Positions 1 to 7,857 of a stretch of DNA of 64,000 nt are shown in pieces (the stretch's first letter is position 1; the number at the start of each line of letters is the position of its first letter). Source of the stretch: Clostridia bacterium. Lineage in GTDB: Bacteria > Bacillota > Clostridia > Oscillospirales > Acutalibacteraceae. The notes below the pieces were generated by a model that ran no database searches, was not told the DNA's origin, and was given only the letters and a program-made list of their open reading frames with translations. Position numbers and translations under genes: made by a program. The DNA is taken from positions 1-64,000 of the forward strand of contig JAFUHX010000039.1 in the NCBI GenBank assembly GCA_017474045.1, written 5' to 3'.

Positions 1-17
1 AAACATAAAACAGCAAA

Positions 18-65
18 AACCATTGTATCAGCTGAAAAACCCGGCTTTTACAATGGTTCTTTTTA
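18..65 (+). terminator. Rho-independent terminator at left edge
   Basis: Inverted repeat AACCATTGTA (18-27) and TACAATGGTT (49-58) is followed by CTTTTTATATT. It would end a plus-strand transcript that enters from left of the window. Confidence 0.6.
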
Positions 66-80
66 TATTGATTTGCCTGT

Positions 81-240
81 TTTAATGGCTTTGTAACACT
101 TTTAGTTTTTTACAGCGCCTTCGGGTTGCCAAAAACGAAGCAAAGCTTCATTTTTGCTCAGTTTGCTTATTCTGCATCTTTTTTTCCTCGCCCCTTGGGT
201 CTGGTAAAAAAGCGCAGACCGCATAAAACTTAATAAAAAG
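81..240. other. Non-coding spacer, possible dispersed element
   Basis: About 160 bases without a convincing gene. A 61-codon minus-strand frame crosses it, but it has no clear ribosome binding site and has the Lys/Arg/Leu-rich look of non-coding translation. Short inverted runs such as AACGAAGCAAAGCTTCATTTT are present. I see no function and list it as spacer. Confidence 0.3.
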
Positions 241-280
241 AAGGGCTTTTTCGTGATATAAAAAAACCGAAGAAGCCCTT
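241..280 (-). terminator. Terminator of the pgcA operon
   Basis: AAGGGCTTTTTCG (241-253) pairs with CGAAGAAGCCCTT (268-280). Read on the minus strand, the stem follows the small membrane-protein gene and runs into a T-rich tail. Confidence 0.75.
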
Positions 281-290
281 TCAGCATTAT

Positions 291-530
291 TTATTTTTCT
301 TTTTTCTTAAGCTTGGGAAGAATTATACAAGCTACAACAGCCAGCGCAGAAACAACCATTAACGCAATAGGAATGATATAATCGAGGTCGTTTTCACCGG
401 TGTTGACACTGGACTTTAAAACGACTGCTTCGTCAACTGCAATAACCTGAAGAAGAACGGCTCCGACGCTGAGAATCATAAGCGCCGCCATTATAATACT
501 GATTATTCTGATTACCTTTTTTGAAAACAT
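291..530 (-). CDS. Small membrane-anchored protein with sortase-like tail
   Basis: A product of about 79 residues that I cannot assign to a family. The N-terminus (FSKKVIRIISIIMAALMIL) is a basic then hydrophobic signal-type segment. The C-terminus has a short VNTGEND stretch, a hydrophobic helix, and a KLKKKEK positive tail. That order resembles the NxTG-helix-basic tail of sortase substrates in Clostridia, but the first motif is degenerate, so two plain membrane helices are an equally good reading. I chose ATG 530 over an upstream GTG because AAGG lies 10 bases before it. The gene begins 13 bases after the pgcA stop and is probably co-transcribed with it. Confidence 0.6.
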   Translation of the reverse strand: MFSKKVIRIISIIMAALMILSVGAVLLQVIAVDEAVVLKSSVNTGENDLDYIIPIALMVVSALAVVACIILPKLKKKEK

Positions 531-542
531 TTTCACACATCC

Positions 543-2267
543 TTATTTCATGTATTTTTCCATGTCAAGCTTCAGCTTTTCAGCAATTTTTTCTGCCTCG
601 TCAAAATCCTTTCCGCAAGCGGTGAGATAAACCTTGACCTTGGGCTCTGTTCCGCTGGGTCTGACAATTACGCCGTTTGAAGACGGAAGCTTAAAAGAAA
701 TAACATTTGATTTAGGCAAATCAATTTTTTCTTTTTCCCCTGAAAGAAGGTCAACTGTTTCGCTCTTTTCATAATCTGAAACAGCAACAACATCCATTCC
801 GCCAATTGAAGAAGGAGCGTTTTTTCTGAGATTTTCCATTATTTCAGCCATTTTTTTCATTCCGGAAGCACCTTCAAAGGTGAAGCTGACAACGGTGTTT
901 AAATATGCGCCGTTTTCGCGATATATTTCCTGCATTACTTCATAAAGGCTCTTGCCCTTTGATTTATAGTATGCAGCCATTTCGCAAATCAGAGTTGAAG
1001 CCACAACTGCGTCTTTGTCTCTGGCATGAATTCCGGAAAGATAGCCATAGCTTTCTTCCATTCCTGCAATAAAGTTTTCTTCCTCGCCCTCTTTTTCCAT
1101 TCGGGTGATTATTTCGCCGATATATTTAAAACCGGTTAAAACATTTTTAACTTTTGCGCCGAATTTTTTGCAAACTGCTTCAACAAGGTCTGTTGTTACA
1201 AAAGACTTCACAATCAGCGGCTCTTTCGGAAGAATATTGAGCTCTTTTCTTCTTGAAAGAAGATATTCCGCAAGGAGAACGCCCACCTCGTTGCCGGTCA
1301 TCAGCTTATATTCATCACCGGATAAAACTGCAATTCCCACGCGGTCGCAGTCCGGGTCGGTTGCAAGAAGAAGATCGGCCTTGTCGTCCTTAGCCATTTC
1401 AATTGCAAGCTCAAAAACCTGTTTGATTTCAGGGTTAGGATAAGGACAGGTCGGGAAGTTTCCGTCAGGAAGCTCCTGCTCTTTAACAATTCTGACGTTT
1501 TTAATTCCGATTTCCTGAAGCATTCGGCGAACAGGCTTGTTTCCGGTTCCGTTAAGCGGTGTATAAATTACTTTCAGGTCTGAATTTTTGCAAATATCAA
1601 GGCTGAGACAGGTTTCTTTTACCTTTGAGAAAAATTCATCTGAAACTTCCTGAGAAATATATTCAATCAAGCCGCTTTCAATGCCCTTTTCAAATTCAAT
1701 ATGTTTAACGCCTGAAAACATATCGGTTTTGGAAATAAAGCCATAGGTTTTTGCGGCGGCTTCATCTGTCATCTGATAGCCATTGGGGTCATAGCACTTA
1801 TAGCCGTTATATTTGGCAGGATTGTGGCTTGCCGTCAGAATTATTCCCGAAGAACAGCCCAGCTTTCGAATTGCAAAAGAAAGCATCGGTGTGGGAACAA
1901 GCTCGGGGTAAATATATACCTTAACATTATTTGCGGCAAGAACACCGGCAGCATAACGGGCAAAATATTCAGACTTGATTCTTGAATCATAGGCGATTGC
2001 AACAGACGGAGCTTCAAAGTCGCTGTTGAGATAATCAGCAAGACCCTGCGTTGCCTGACCGACGGTATAAACATTCATTCTGTTGGTTCCCGCGCCGATA
2101 ACGCCTCTGAGACCTGCCGTTCCGAACTCAAGATTTTTATAGAATCGGTCAAGAATTTCTTCGTCATTGCCTTCAATTGAAGAAAGCTCTGTCTGAAGGT
2201 CACTGTCGCAAACAGCCTTTTCCCGCCAAAGATTATAAAGCTCATTGATTATTTTCATGTTTTCCAC
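543..2267 (-). CDS. pgcA: Phosphoglucomutase / phosphomannomutase
   Basis: A cytoplasmic alpha-D-phosphohexomutase that interconverts glucose 1-phosphate and glucose 6-phosphate (or mannose equivalents), supplying sugar nucleotides for wall polymers and glycogen. All four family signatures are visible: the phosphoserine loop ILTASHNPAKYNGYK, the metal loop DPDCDRVGIA, the sugar-binding GMEESYGYLSG, and the C-terminal phosphate loop RPSGTEPKVKVYL. The length of 574 residues is normal for the Firmicutes PgcA form. The start is GTG 2267, with GGAGG 8 bases upstream; a later ATG is less well placed. It has its own promoter at 2299-2328. Glucose versus mannose preference cannot be read from sequence. 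Confidence 0.95.
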   Translation of the reverse strand: MENMKIINELYNLWREKAVCDSDLQTELSSIEGNDEEILDRFYKNLEFGTAGLRGVIGAGTNRMNVYTVGQATQGLADYLNSDFEAPSVAIAYDSRIKSEYFARYAAGVLAANNVKVYIYPELVPTPMLSFAIRKLGCSSGIILTASHNPAKYNGYKCYDPNGYQMTDEAAAKTYGFISKTDMFSGVKHIEFEKGIESGLIEYISQEVSDEFFSKVKETCLSLDICKNSDLKVIYTPLNGTGNKPVRRMLQEIGIKNVRIVKEQELPDGNFPTCPYPNPEIKQVFELAIEMAKDDKADLLLATDPDCDRVGIAVLSGDEYKLMTGNEVGVLLAEYLLSRRKELNILPKEPLIVKSFVTTDLVEAVCKKFGAKVKNVLTGFKYIGEIITRMEKEGEEENFIAGMEESYGYLSGIHARDKDAVVASTLICEMAAYYKSKGKSLYEVMQEIYRENGAYLNTVVSFTFEGASGMKKMAEIMENLRKNAPSSIGGMDVVAVSDYEKSETVDLLSGEKEKIDLPKSNVISFKLPSSNGVIVRPSGTEPKVKVYLTACGKDFDEAEKIAEKLKLDMEKYMK

Positions 2268-2298
2268 TAAAAAAACCTCCTTTAAAAACTATACTGTT

Positions 2299-2328
2299 AT
2301 TTTATCACCAAATATATGTTTAAGTCAA
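2299..2328 (-). promoter_or_regulatory. Promoter of pgcA
   Basis: On the minus strand, TTGACT (2323-2328) and TAAAAT (2299-2304) are separated by 18 bases, just upstream of the GGAGG of pgcA. Confidence 0.65.
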
Positions 2329-2385
2329 GAAAAGCTTGTCGGTTGAAAAAGTTTTCTTTTATTTTAATTTTTTTACAAAAACGCC

Positions 2386-2415
2386 TTGACAATTGAACAG
2401 CCGTTCAACTATAAT
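2386..2415 (+). promoter_or_regulatory. Promoter of the metal-ATPase operon
   Basis: Consensus TTGACA (2386-2391) and TATAAT (2410-2415) with an 18-base spacer. A palindrome fills the spacer, so a repressor bound there would block RNA polymerase. Confidence 0.8.
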
Positions 2416-2442
2416 AAAGACAACGATTGAATGTTTGTTCAA
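2393..2442 (+). promoter_or_regulatory. Tandem ArsR/SmtB-like operators
   Basis: TTGAAC-AGCC-GTTCAA (2393-2408) is a perfect 6-4-6 palindrome between -35 and -10. TTGAAT-GTTT-GTTCAA (2427-2442) is a second copy with one changed base, 34 bp downstream. The TGAAY...RTTCA form is like known ArsR/SmtB-family metal-sensor operators. No regulator gene lies next to it, so the sensor must be encoded elsewhere. Confidence 0.6.
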
Positions 2443-2475
2443 CTGTTCACATATACTTATATGAGGTGATTTTCA

Positions 2476-2700
2476 ATGAAAAGAGCATTTAAGCTTTCCG
2501 GTCTTTGCTGCGCCAACTGTGCTTCAAAAATGGAAAGAGAAATTTCCAAAATCAAGGGAGTTAATTCTTGCTGCATCAGCATTATGACCACCCGAATGAC
2601 CATTGAAGCCGAGAATCAAAGCATTGATGAGCTTTGCCAAAAAGCCTTTGACATTGTTTTGAAATATGAACCCGAAATTTCAATAAAGAGGGTTTTATAA
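2476..2700 (+). CDS. Free-standing heavy-metal-associated (HMA) domain protein
   Basis: A 74-residue ferredoxin-like metal-binding protein. The LCCANCASKM segment near residue 10 is the CxxC metal loop of the family with an extra preceding cysteine, and TTRMTIEAE matches the later strand. HMA domains bind soft metal ions and pass them to P1B ATPases. Here the domain is a separate gene whose stop codon directly abuts the ATG of the ATPase, which itself lacks an N-terminal HMA. It probably acts as the detached metal-binding domain of that pump. The start has GAGGTG about 8 bases upstream. The metal is not certain; the partner pump suggests Zn/Cd. Confidence 0.85.
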   Translation: MKRAFKLSGLCCANCASKMEREISKIKGVNSCCISIMTTRMTIEAENQSIDELCQKAFDIVLKYEPEISIKRVL

Positions 2701-4554
2701 ATGAAAAAACAAAAAGCTGAAATTGTTAAAATTGTTCTCAGCACTGTTTTTCTTTTTCTTGCCGTTATCGGAGAACAGTTGAAGCTTCACCCTTTGATTT
2801 GTTTCGCTGTCTATCTTTCGGCATATTTTATCTGCGGCGGAAAAGTTATTGCTGAAGCAATCAGGAATATTTTCAAAGGTCATGTTTTCGACGAAAAGTT
2901 TCTTATGACCATTGCCTCTCTTGGTGCTTTCATCATCGGTGAGCATCCTGAAGGCGTTACGGTAATGCTGTTTTTTTGCTTAGGTGAGCTTTTTGAAAAC
3001 TACGCTTTAAATAAATCACGAAATTCAATTTCGGAGCTTATGGATATCAGGCCCGACAGCGCAAATTTGAAAATTGACGGCGAAATTATAGCTGTTGACC
3101 CTTTCGACGTTAATGTCGGCGACACTATTGTTGTCAAACCCGGAGAAAAAATTGCCCTTGACGGCGTTGTTATCAGCGGAACTTCCTTTGTTGACACAAG
3201 CGCGCTCACAGGTGAAGCAATTCCAAAAGAGGTTTTTGAAGGCTGCGAGGTCTTAAGCGGTTGCATAAACAAAAACGGAGTTATTGAAATTCAGGTTACA
3301 AAGCCTTTTGAACAGTCAACCGCAAGCAAAATTCTTGAGCTTGTTGAAACAGCCGCCGATAACAAGGCTAAATCAGAAAGTTTTATTACTAAGTTTTCAA
3401 GGTATTACACCCCTGTAGTTGTTGTTCTTGCCGTTTTGTTAGCCTTTGTTCCTCCCCTTTTCACCCAAAGCAAAGACCTTGCCGACTGGATTTACAGAGG
3501 ACTGACCTTTCTTGTTGTTTCCTGCCCTTGCGCTCTTGTTATCAGCGTTCCTCTTAGCTTTTTCAGCTGTATCGGATCAGCCTCAAAGGCCGGAATTCTT
3601 ATTAAAGGAAGCAACTTCATCGAAGATCTTGCAAAAGCCGGAATAGGTGTTTTTGATAAAACCGGAACCTTGACTAAAGGCGTTTTTTCAGTCAGAGAAA
3701 TTTTCAGCGAAGAAATTGACCAAAGCAGTCTTTTAAGAATTGCCGCCCACGCTGAGCTTTATTCAAATCACCCTATTGCCCTTTCAATCAAAGACGCCTA
3801 TAAAAAAGAGCTTGACCAAAGCCTTGTTTCAGATTATTGCGAGCTTTCAGGCAAAGGCGTTTCAGTAAAAATTGAAAACGAAAAATATTATCTCGGCAAT
3901 GCTCTTCTTATGAAAGAAAACGGCTTCGACGTTTCTGACAAGGGGTTTGGCGCAACAACACTTCATCTTTGCTCTGAAAAAAAGCTTCTCGGCCATATTG
4001 TTATTTCTGACGAGATTAAAGAAAGCAGCAAAAAAGCTCTTGAGCTTCTCAGAAAAAGAGGCATTAAAACCGTGATGCTTACCGGCGACAGCAATGAAGC
4101 AGGCAAATCAGTTGGCGAAAAGCTTGGTTTTTCTCAGCTTTTCACTCAGCTTCTTCCCACAGATAAAGTTAAAATCACAGAAGGGCTCATTGAGAAAAAG
4201 AAGGAAAACGAAAAACTGTTTTTTGTTGGTGACGGAATAAACGACGCTCCCGTTATTGCTCTTTCAGACATCGGAATTGCAATGGGTGCCATTGGAAGTG
4301 ACGCAGCCATTGAAGCGGCAGACATCGTTATTATGAACGACGATTTATCGCTGATTTCCAAAGCAATTGACCTTTCAAAGAAAACTCTCAGAATAGTTAA
4401 GGAAAACATTGTTTTTGCCCTTTCTGTAAAGTTCTTTGTTTTAATTCTCAGTGCCTTCGGCTTTGCCCCCATGTATCTTGCAGTTTTTGCTGATGTGGGC
4501 GTTTCCTTCATTGCCATTTTAAACGCTTTGAGAATAAACAACAAAACAAAATAA
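2701..4554 (+). CDS. P1B-type heavy-metal translocating ATPase (Zn/Cd/Pb type)
   Basis: An inner-membrane ATP-driven metal exporter of 617 residues. Visible motifs in order: TGEAIPKEV in the actuator domain, SCPCALVISVP in the transport helix, DKTGTLT with the phosphorylated Asp, the SNHPIA histidine-proline motif, MLTGDSNEA, GDGINDAP, and a last helix containing FADVG. CPC plus the Asp in the final helix is the P1B-2 (ZntA/CadA) pattern, which favours Zn, Cd or Pb over Cu. The protein starts directly with membrane helices, so the usual N-terminal metal-binding domain is absent and replaced by the upstream gene, with zero intergenic bases. Expression is probably metal-induced through the tandem palindromes at 2393-2442. 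Confidence 0.92.
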   Translation: MKKQKAEIVKIVLSTVFLFLAVIGEQLKLHPLICFAVYLSAYFICGGKVIAEAIRNIFKGHVFDEKFLMTIASLGAFIIGEHPEGVTVMLFFCLGELFENYALNKSRNSISELMDIRPDSANLKIDGEIIAVDPFDVNVGDTIVVKPGEKIALDGVVISGTSFVDTSALTGEAIPKEVFEGCEVLSGCINKNGVIEIQVTKPFEQSTASKILELVETAADNKAKSESFITKFSRYYTPVVVVLAVLLAFVPPLFTQSKDLADWIYRGLTFLVVSCPCALVISVPLSFFSCIGSASKAGILIKGSNFIEDLAKAGIGVFDKTGTLTKGVFSVREIFSEEIDQSSLLRIAAHAELYSNHPIALSIKDAYKKELDQSLVSDYCELSGKGVSVKIENEKYYLGNALLMKENGFDVSDKGFGATTLHLCSEKKLLGHIVISDEIKESSKKALELLRKRGIKTVMLTGDSNEAGKSVGEKLGFSQLFTQLLPTDKVKITEGLIEKKKENEKLFFVGDGINDAPVIALSDIGIAMGAIGSDAAIEAADIVIMNDDLSLISKAIDLSKKTLRIVKENIVFALSVKFFVLILSAFGFAPMYLAVFADVGVSFIAILNALRINNKTK

Positions 4555-4558
4555 CCAA

Positions 4559-4600
4559 AAGCCTTACGCAGATTTTTATTCGGCGCAAGGCTTCTTCTTT
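4559..4600 (+). terminator. Terminator of the metal-ATPase operon
   Basis: AAGCCTTACGC (4559-4569) pairs with GCGCAAGGCTT (4583-4593), followed by CTTCTTT. Confidence 0.7.
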
Positions 4601-4627
4601 AATGAAAAGTTTAATATTTCGGCAATC

Positions 4628-4656
4628 TTGATTTTTATATTGTTTAATGATAGAAT
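4628..4656 (+). promoter_or_regulatory. Promoter of rpe and the Rnf-like genes
   Basis: TTGATT (4628-4633) and TAGAAT (4651-4656) with a 17-base spacer. The next terminator on this strand is at 9068, so it may serve rpe, the three Rnf-like genes and the DUF4015 gene. Confidence 0.6.
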
Positions 4657-4692
4657 AATATGAAATATTTTAATTTAAAGGTGTGTTGAATT

Positions 4693-5355
4693 ATGATAAA
4701 AATTTCTCCTTCTATTCTTTCATGCGACTATTCAAAAATGGGCGAAGAATTTGAAAACATGAAGCGTTGCGGCGCTGACTGGCTTCACATTGATGTTATG
4801 GACGGTCACTTTGTTCCCAACATCACTCTCGGCGCTCCCCTTGTGAAATGCCTCAGAAAATGCTCCGACCTTGTTTTCGACGTTCATCTTATGATAAGCG
4901 ACCCCCAAAAATATATTCCTGATTTTGCAGCTGCCGGTGCAGATGTTATTACTTTTCACATTGAGTCTGACAGCGATGTTAACGAAACGATTGAAACCAT
5001 TCTTGAAAATGGCTGCATTCCTGCCCTCTCTGTTAAACCGGGAACCGCTGTTGAAGAGGTTTTCCCCTATCTTGACAAATTAGGCATGGTTCTTGTTATG
5101 ACCGTTGAACCCGGTTTCGGCGGACAAGGCTTCATGTCAGACATGATGCCCAAGGTTAAAAAGCTTCGCGAAGAGATTTCAAGAAGAAATCTTACCGTTG
5201 ACATTCAGGTTGACGGCGGTGTCAGCCTTAAAACAATTGGGGCCTGCGCTGAAGCGGGAGCTAACGTTTTTGTTGCCGGAAGTGCAATTTTCGGCTCTTC
5301 TGACCCCAAGGCTACTATTTCTCAGATGAAAGAGCTTGCAGCCAGATATTTTTAA
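4693..5355 (+). CDS. rpe: Ribulose-phosphate 3-epimerase
   Basis: Interconverts ribulose 5-phosphate and xylulose 5-phosphate in the pentose phosphate pathway, in the cytoplasm. The 220-residue TIM barrel is full length. Diagnostic stretches are KISPSILSCDY at the N-terminus, HIDVMDGHFVPN with the catalytic Asp and metal ligands, FDVHLMI, MTVEPGFGGQGF, and the phosphate-binding QVDGGV near the end. AAAGGTGTG precedes the ATG. The gene lies about 33 bases ahead of the chosen start of the Rnf-like genes and probably shares their promoter, though the biochemical link between them is unclear. Confidence 0.97.
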   Translation: MIKISPSILSCDYSKMGEEFENMKRCGADWLHIDVMDGHFVPNITLGAPLVKCLRKCSDLVFDVHLMISDPQKYIPDFAAAGADVITFHIESDSDVNETIETILENGCIPALSVKPGTAVEEVFPYLDKLGMVLVMTVEPGFGGQGFMSDMMPKVKKLREEISRRNLTVDIQVDGGVSLKTIGACAEAGANVFVAGSAIFGSSDPKATISQMKELAARYF

Positions 5356-5388
5356 TTTACAGCACTTTTTTCATAGGTGGTGAACCGT

Positions 5389-6411
5389 TTGCAAACTAAA
5401 GAAAAAAGAGTGTTTTTTAACACCTCATCTTCAGTTTTTTTATATAATAAAGACCTGATTATAATCAGCCTTGCACTTCTTGTTATGGGAACTTATCTCA
5501 ACGGAATAACTGCAATTTTTCAGGCTGTTGTCTGCGTTTTAAGCTGTTGCTTTTCAGAATATGTTTTTTCCAGACTCGTTATTAAGAAAAACACACTCAA
5601 TGATTTAAGCGCTGTTTCAACAGGTCTTATTATCGCTCTCTTGTTGCCCGCTTGCGCTCCGCTGTGGGTGGGAGCAATCTGCGGCGCATTTTGTATTTCC
5701 GCTGTTAAAATTCCCTTTGGCGGAGTCAGATATTCACCCTTTGTTCCTGCAGCCTGTGCAATTTGTTTCGCAAACATTTTCTTTCCGACTCAGACCGGTG
5801 TTTTCCCTGCCGCTTCCTGCGGTTTTGAAGCTGTTTTTTCTTCAAGTGAAGGCTTCAGCGCAGGAACATCACTTCTTGAGCTTTTGAAAAACGGAAGCTC
5901 CGTTGATTTGGGATTTCCCGGAGTAATTTCGCTTCTTTCCGGTTCTTATCCCTCTTCCATGGGAACTTCGTCTCTTCTGGCTCTGGCGGGTGTGGCTTTT
6001 TATATTTTAATCGAGCGACCCAAAAGACTTGTTGCTTCTTCCGGCTATGTTTTATCAGCGGCGGTTTTAGCTTTTCTTTTTCCGAGAGTCAGCAGCGGAA
6101 GATTTGAAAGTGTTGCTCTTGAGCTTGCCGCAGGGTCATTGGTTTTTTCTGCCCTCATTCTCATAAACGACCCTGTTACATCTCCGAAAAAGTCCTCTTC
6201 CGCCTTTTTATACGGTGCTTTTGCCGGCGCAATTTGCATGGCGCTTCGCTATTTTGGCAAGGTTCTTGATCCCTCATGCTTCAGCATTATTATAGCCAAT
6301 GCGGCGTGGCCGATTTTTGAAAAGGGTCTTCTCAGCTTTGAAAAAAAGACTGAAAGAAAAAAGCTTTTTCCTGCAAAAAATAAAAGAGAGCAGGTGAAAG
6401 AAAATGGATAA
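5389..6411 (+). CDS. RnfD/NqrB-like membrane subunit
   Basis: A polytopic membrane protein related to RnfD of ion-pumping ferredoxin:NAD oxidoreductases. Family marks are the early DLSAVSTGLIIALLLP helix, KIPFGGVRYSPFVPAA in place of the usual FGGLGxNxFNPAM, GSYPSSMGTSSLLALAG in place of GxxGSxGETSxLA, and the intact NDPVTSP near the end. SAGTSLLELL aligns with the SGATPL loop that carries covalent FMN on threonine, so the Thr is kept while its surroundings have changed. The start is probably TTG 5389 with AGGTGGTG upstream; a GTG at 5377 would overlap that ribosome binding site. It overlaps the next gene by 8 bases. Confidence 0.75.
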   Translation: MQTKEKRVFFNTSSSVFLYNKDLIIISLALLVMGTYLNGITAIFQAVVCVLSCCFSEYVFSRLVIKKNTLNDLSAVSTGLIIALLLPACAPLWVGAICGAFCISAVKIPFGGVRYSPFVPAACAICFANIFFPTQTGVFPAASCGFEAVFSSSEGFSAGTSLLELLKNGSSVDLGFPGVISLLSGSYPSSMGTSSLLALAGVAFYILIERPKRLVASSGYVLSAAVLAFLFPRVSSGRFESVALELAAGSLVFSALILINDPVTSPKKSSSAFLYGAFAGAICMALRYFGKVLDPSCFSIIIANAAWPIFEKGLLSFEKKTERKKLFPAKNKREQVKENG

Positions 6412-7204
6412 AAAAACTTCACAGAGAAAAAATCGTCTCAGCTTTAAAACAGCTTTTTTCAAATGTGCCTATGTTCACAACCCCGTTCTGACCACCCTGA
6501 CGGGAATTTGCCCTATTGTTGCTGCGGCCACTAACCTGAAAAATGCTTCAATGCTTTCTTTTGCCTTCGCAATTGTTCTTGTCGTTTGCGAGGTTTTTGC
6601 AAGCCTTGCTTTAAAAAGATTTTCAAGATGGGTCCGCATTTGTTTTTATACCTTGATTTCCGGCTTTCTTCTCGCCTGCCTTGGATTTGTGGCTGATCCT
6701 GCTGTTTCAGCTGCTCTTGGTGTTTATCTTCCCTTTATTTGTGTTAACGGAATTATTGTTCTTCGCTGTGAAAAATTTGCAGTCAGAACAAGTGTTTATA
6801 ACGCCTTCGTTGATTCAGTTGCCGCCTCTGTTGGCTTTGCGGCAGTGACCTTGATCGTTGGCGCGGCAAGATATCTGATTTCTCTTCTGTTTTTTGAAGC
6901 AGAGTCTTCTGCTGTTTCTTTGCCTTTCATCAGCCTGATTATTTTAGGCTTCATCGCCGCCATTCACAAGTGGAGCGTTATTACCTTCTTTCCCGATGAA
7001 ATTGTTGATTCTTTTTCGCTCTCCGGTGCTTTTGAAAAGCCTGAGCTTAAAGATCCCGGCTTAAAAAGCGGAAAGCAAAGAAGAGAGCAAAGAGAAAAGA
7101 AAAAGCTTCAAAACAAAGAAATTGATGACTACGAACAGATCAAACCCCGATATACCATTGAAGAAATTGATTTTTCCGATTCAAAAAATGAGGAGGATGA
7201 GTAA
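6404..7204 (+). CDS. RnfE/NqrD-like membrane subunit with extended tail
   Basis: A six-helix type membrane protein of the RnfA/RnfE family. HNPVLTTLTGICPIVAAAT matches the first half-helix of RnfE and keeps its cysteine (residue 36). The second expected cysteine, in the NC of the VNCIILGRAEAFA motif, is a glycine here (VNGIIVLRCEKFA, residue 116), although cysteines occur at 113 and 122. About 60 charged residues follow the last helix, which is longer than normal RnfE and rich in Lys/Glu. It overlaps the upstream gene by 8 bases and shares a TAATG junction with the next, so the three are translationally coupled. Confidence 0.75.
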   Translation: MDKKTSQRKNRLSFKTAFFKCAYVHNPVLTTLTGICPIVAAATNLKNASMLSFAFAIVLVVCEVFASLALKRFSRWVRICFYTLISGFLLACLGFVADPAVSAALGVYLPFICVNGIIVLRCEKFAVRTSVYNAFVDSVAASVGFAAVTLIVGAARYLISLLFFEAESSAVSLPFISLIILGFIAAIHKWSVITFFPDEIVDSFSLSGAFEKPELKDPGLKSGKQRREQREKKKLQNKEIDDYEQIKPRYTIEEIDFSDSKNEEDE

Positions 7205-7797
7205 TGACACAGTTTATCAACATGCTTATTTCAGCTCTTTATGCCATGCTTATTCAGAACCTCATCTTTTCAGCAGCATACGGAATCAGCGAAACAATTA
7301 AAATTGCCAAAAAGCCGCGACATCTTTTCATGTGTACAGCTTCGGTTGCTTATTTTTCAGTTTTTGCCGTTATTGGCTCTTATTTCATTAATAAGCTAAG
7401 CTTTATAGCTGTCTTACCTGAAACAGCCGTCTATCTCGTTTATGCGATAATTATCGGTGTTGTTTATCTTATTTCCGGATATTTTTGCGTTCACTTTTTA
7501 AAAGCAAACAAGAAATTTATGAACTCTCTTGGCATGTGTGCCTTCAATTCTCTTGTTCTGAGCGTTCCCGTTCTCAGCCTTAAAACAGGTAATGATCTTT
7601 TTGAAGGAATCGGTCTTGCTGTTGGTGCAGCTTTTGCGTTCCTGATCGCCATTTTGCTCATAAACGCAGGAATCAGACATATTGCTCAAAACAAAAATAT
7701 TCCGAAAGTTTTTCAAGGCACCCCTGCCCTTTTAATTTATGTGGGAATTCTTTCCCTTGCTCTTTCCTGCCTTTCAGGCGAATCTCTCTTTGTTTAA
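7204..7797 (+). CDS. RnfA/NqrE-like membrane subunit
   Basis: A 197-residue polytopic protein. The C-terminal IPKVFQGTPALLIYVGIL is the recognisable RnfA signature (VPKxFQGTPIxLIxxG), and SLGMCAFNSL matches the NCAVLG half-helix, keeping that cysteine (residue 112). The first half-helix, normally LGxCPFLGV, reads YGISETIKI, so the first Fe-S cysteine is replaced by serine 29. GAGGAGG precedes the ATG, which overlaps the stop of the RnfE-like gene. No rnfB, rnfC or rnfG follows. The complex, if formed, would consist only of the D/E/A membrane core. The family call is good; redox activity is doubtful. Confidence 0.75.
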   Translation: MTQFINMLISALYAMLIQNLIFSAAYGISETIKIAKKPRHLFMCTASVAYFSVFAVIGSYFINKLSFIAVLPETAVYLVYAIIIGVVYLISGYFCVHFLKANKKFMNSLGMCAFNSLVLSVPVLSLKTGNDLFEGIGLAVGAAFAFLIAILLINAGIRHIAQNKNIPKVFQGTPALLIYVGILSLALSCLSGESLFV

Positions 7798-7813
7798 TTT
7801 TTCAGAAAGGATA

Positions 7814-7847
7814 GCGCCGACCGGCTTTTTATCAGCCTTCGTCGGAT
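7814..7847 (+). other. Leader hairpin before the DUF4015 gene
   Basis: CCGAC pairs with GTCGG and the inner GGC with GCC across the TTTTTATCA loop. The following ATG (7858) has no Shine-Dalgarno at normal distance; the nearest is AAAGGA before this hairpin. The hairpin could bring the two together, or it may be an mRNA processing site. Confidence 0.35.
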
Positions 7848-7857
7848 ATTACTAAAC

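Noticed and set aside
102..287. 61-codon minus-strand frame at the left edge
   Set aside because: No ribosome binding site, composition of non-coding translation, and it runs through the terminator stem at 241-280.
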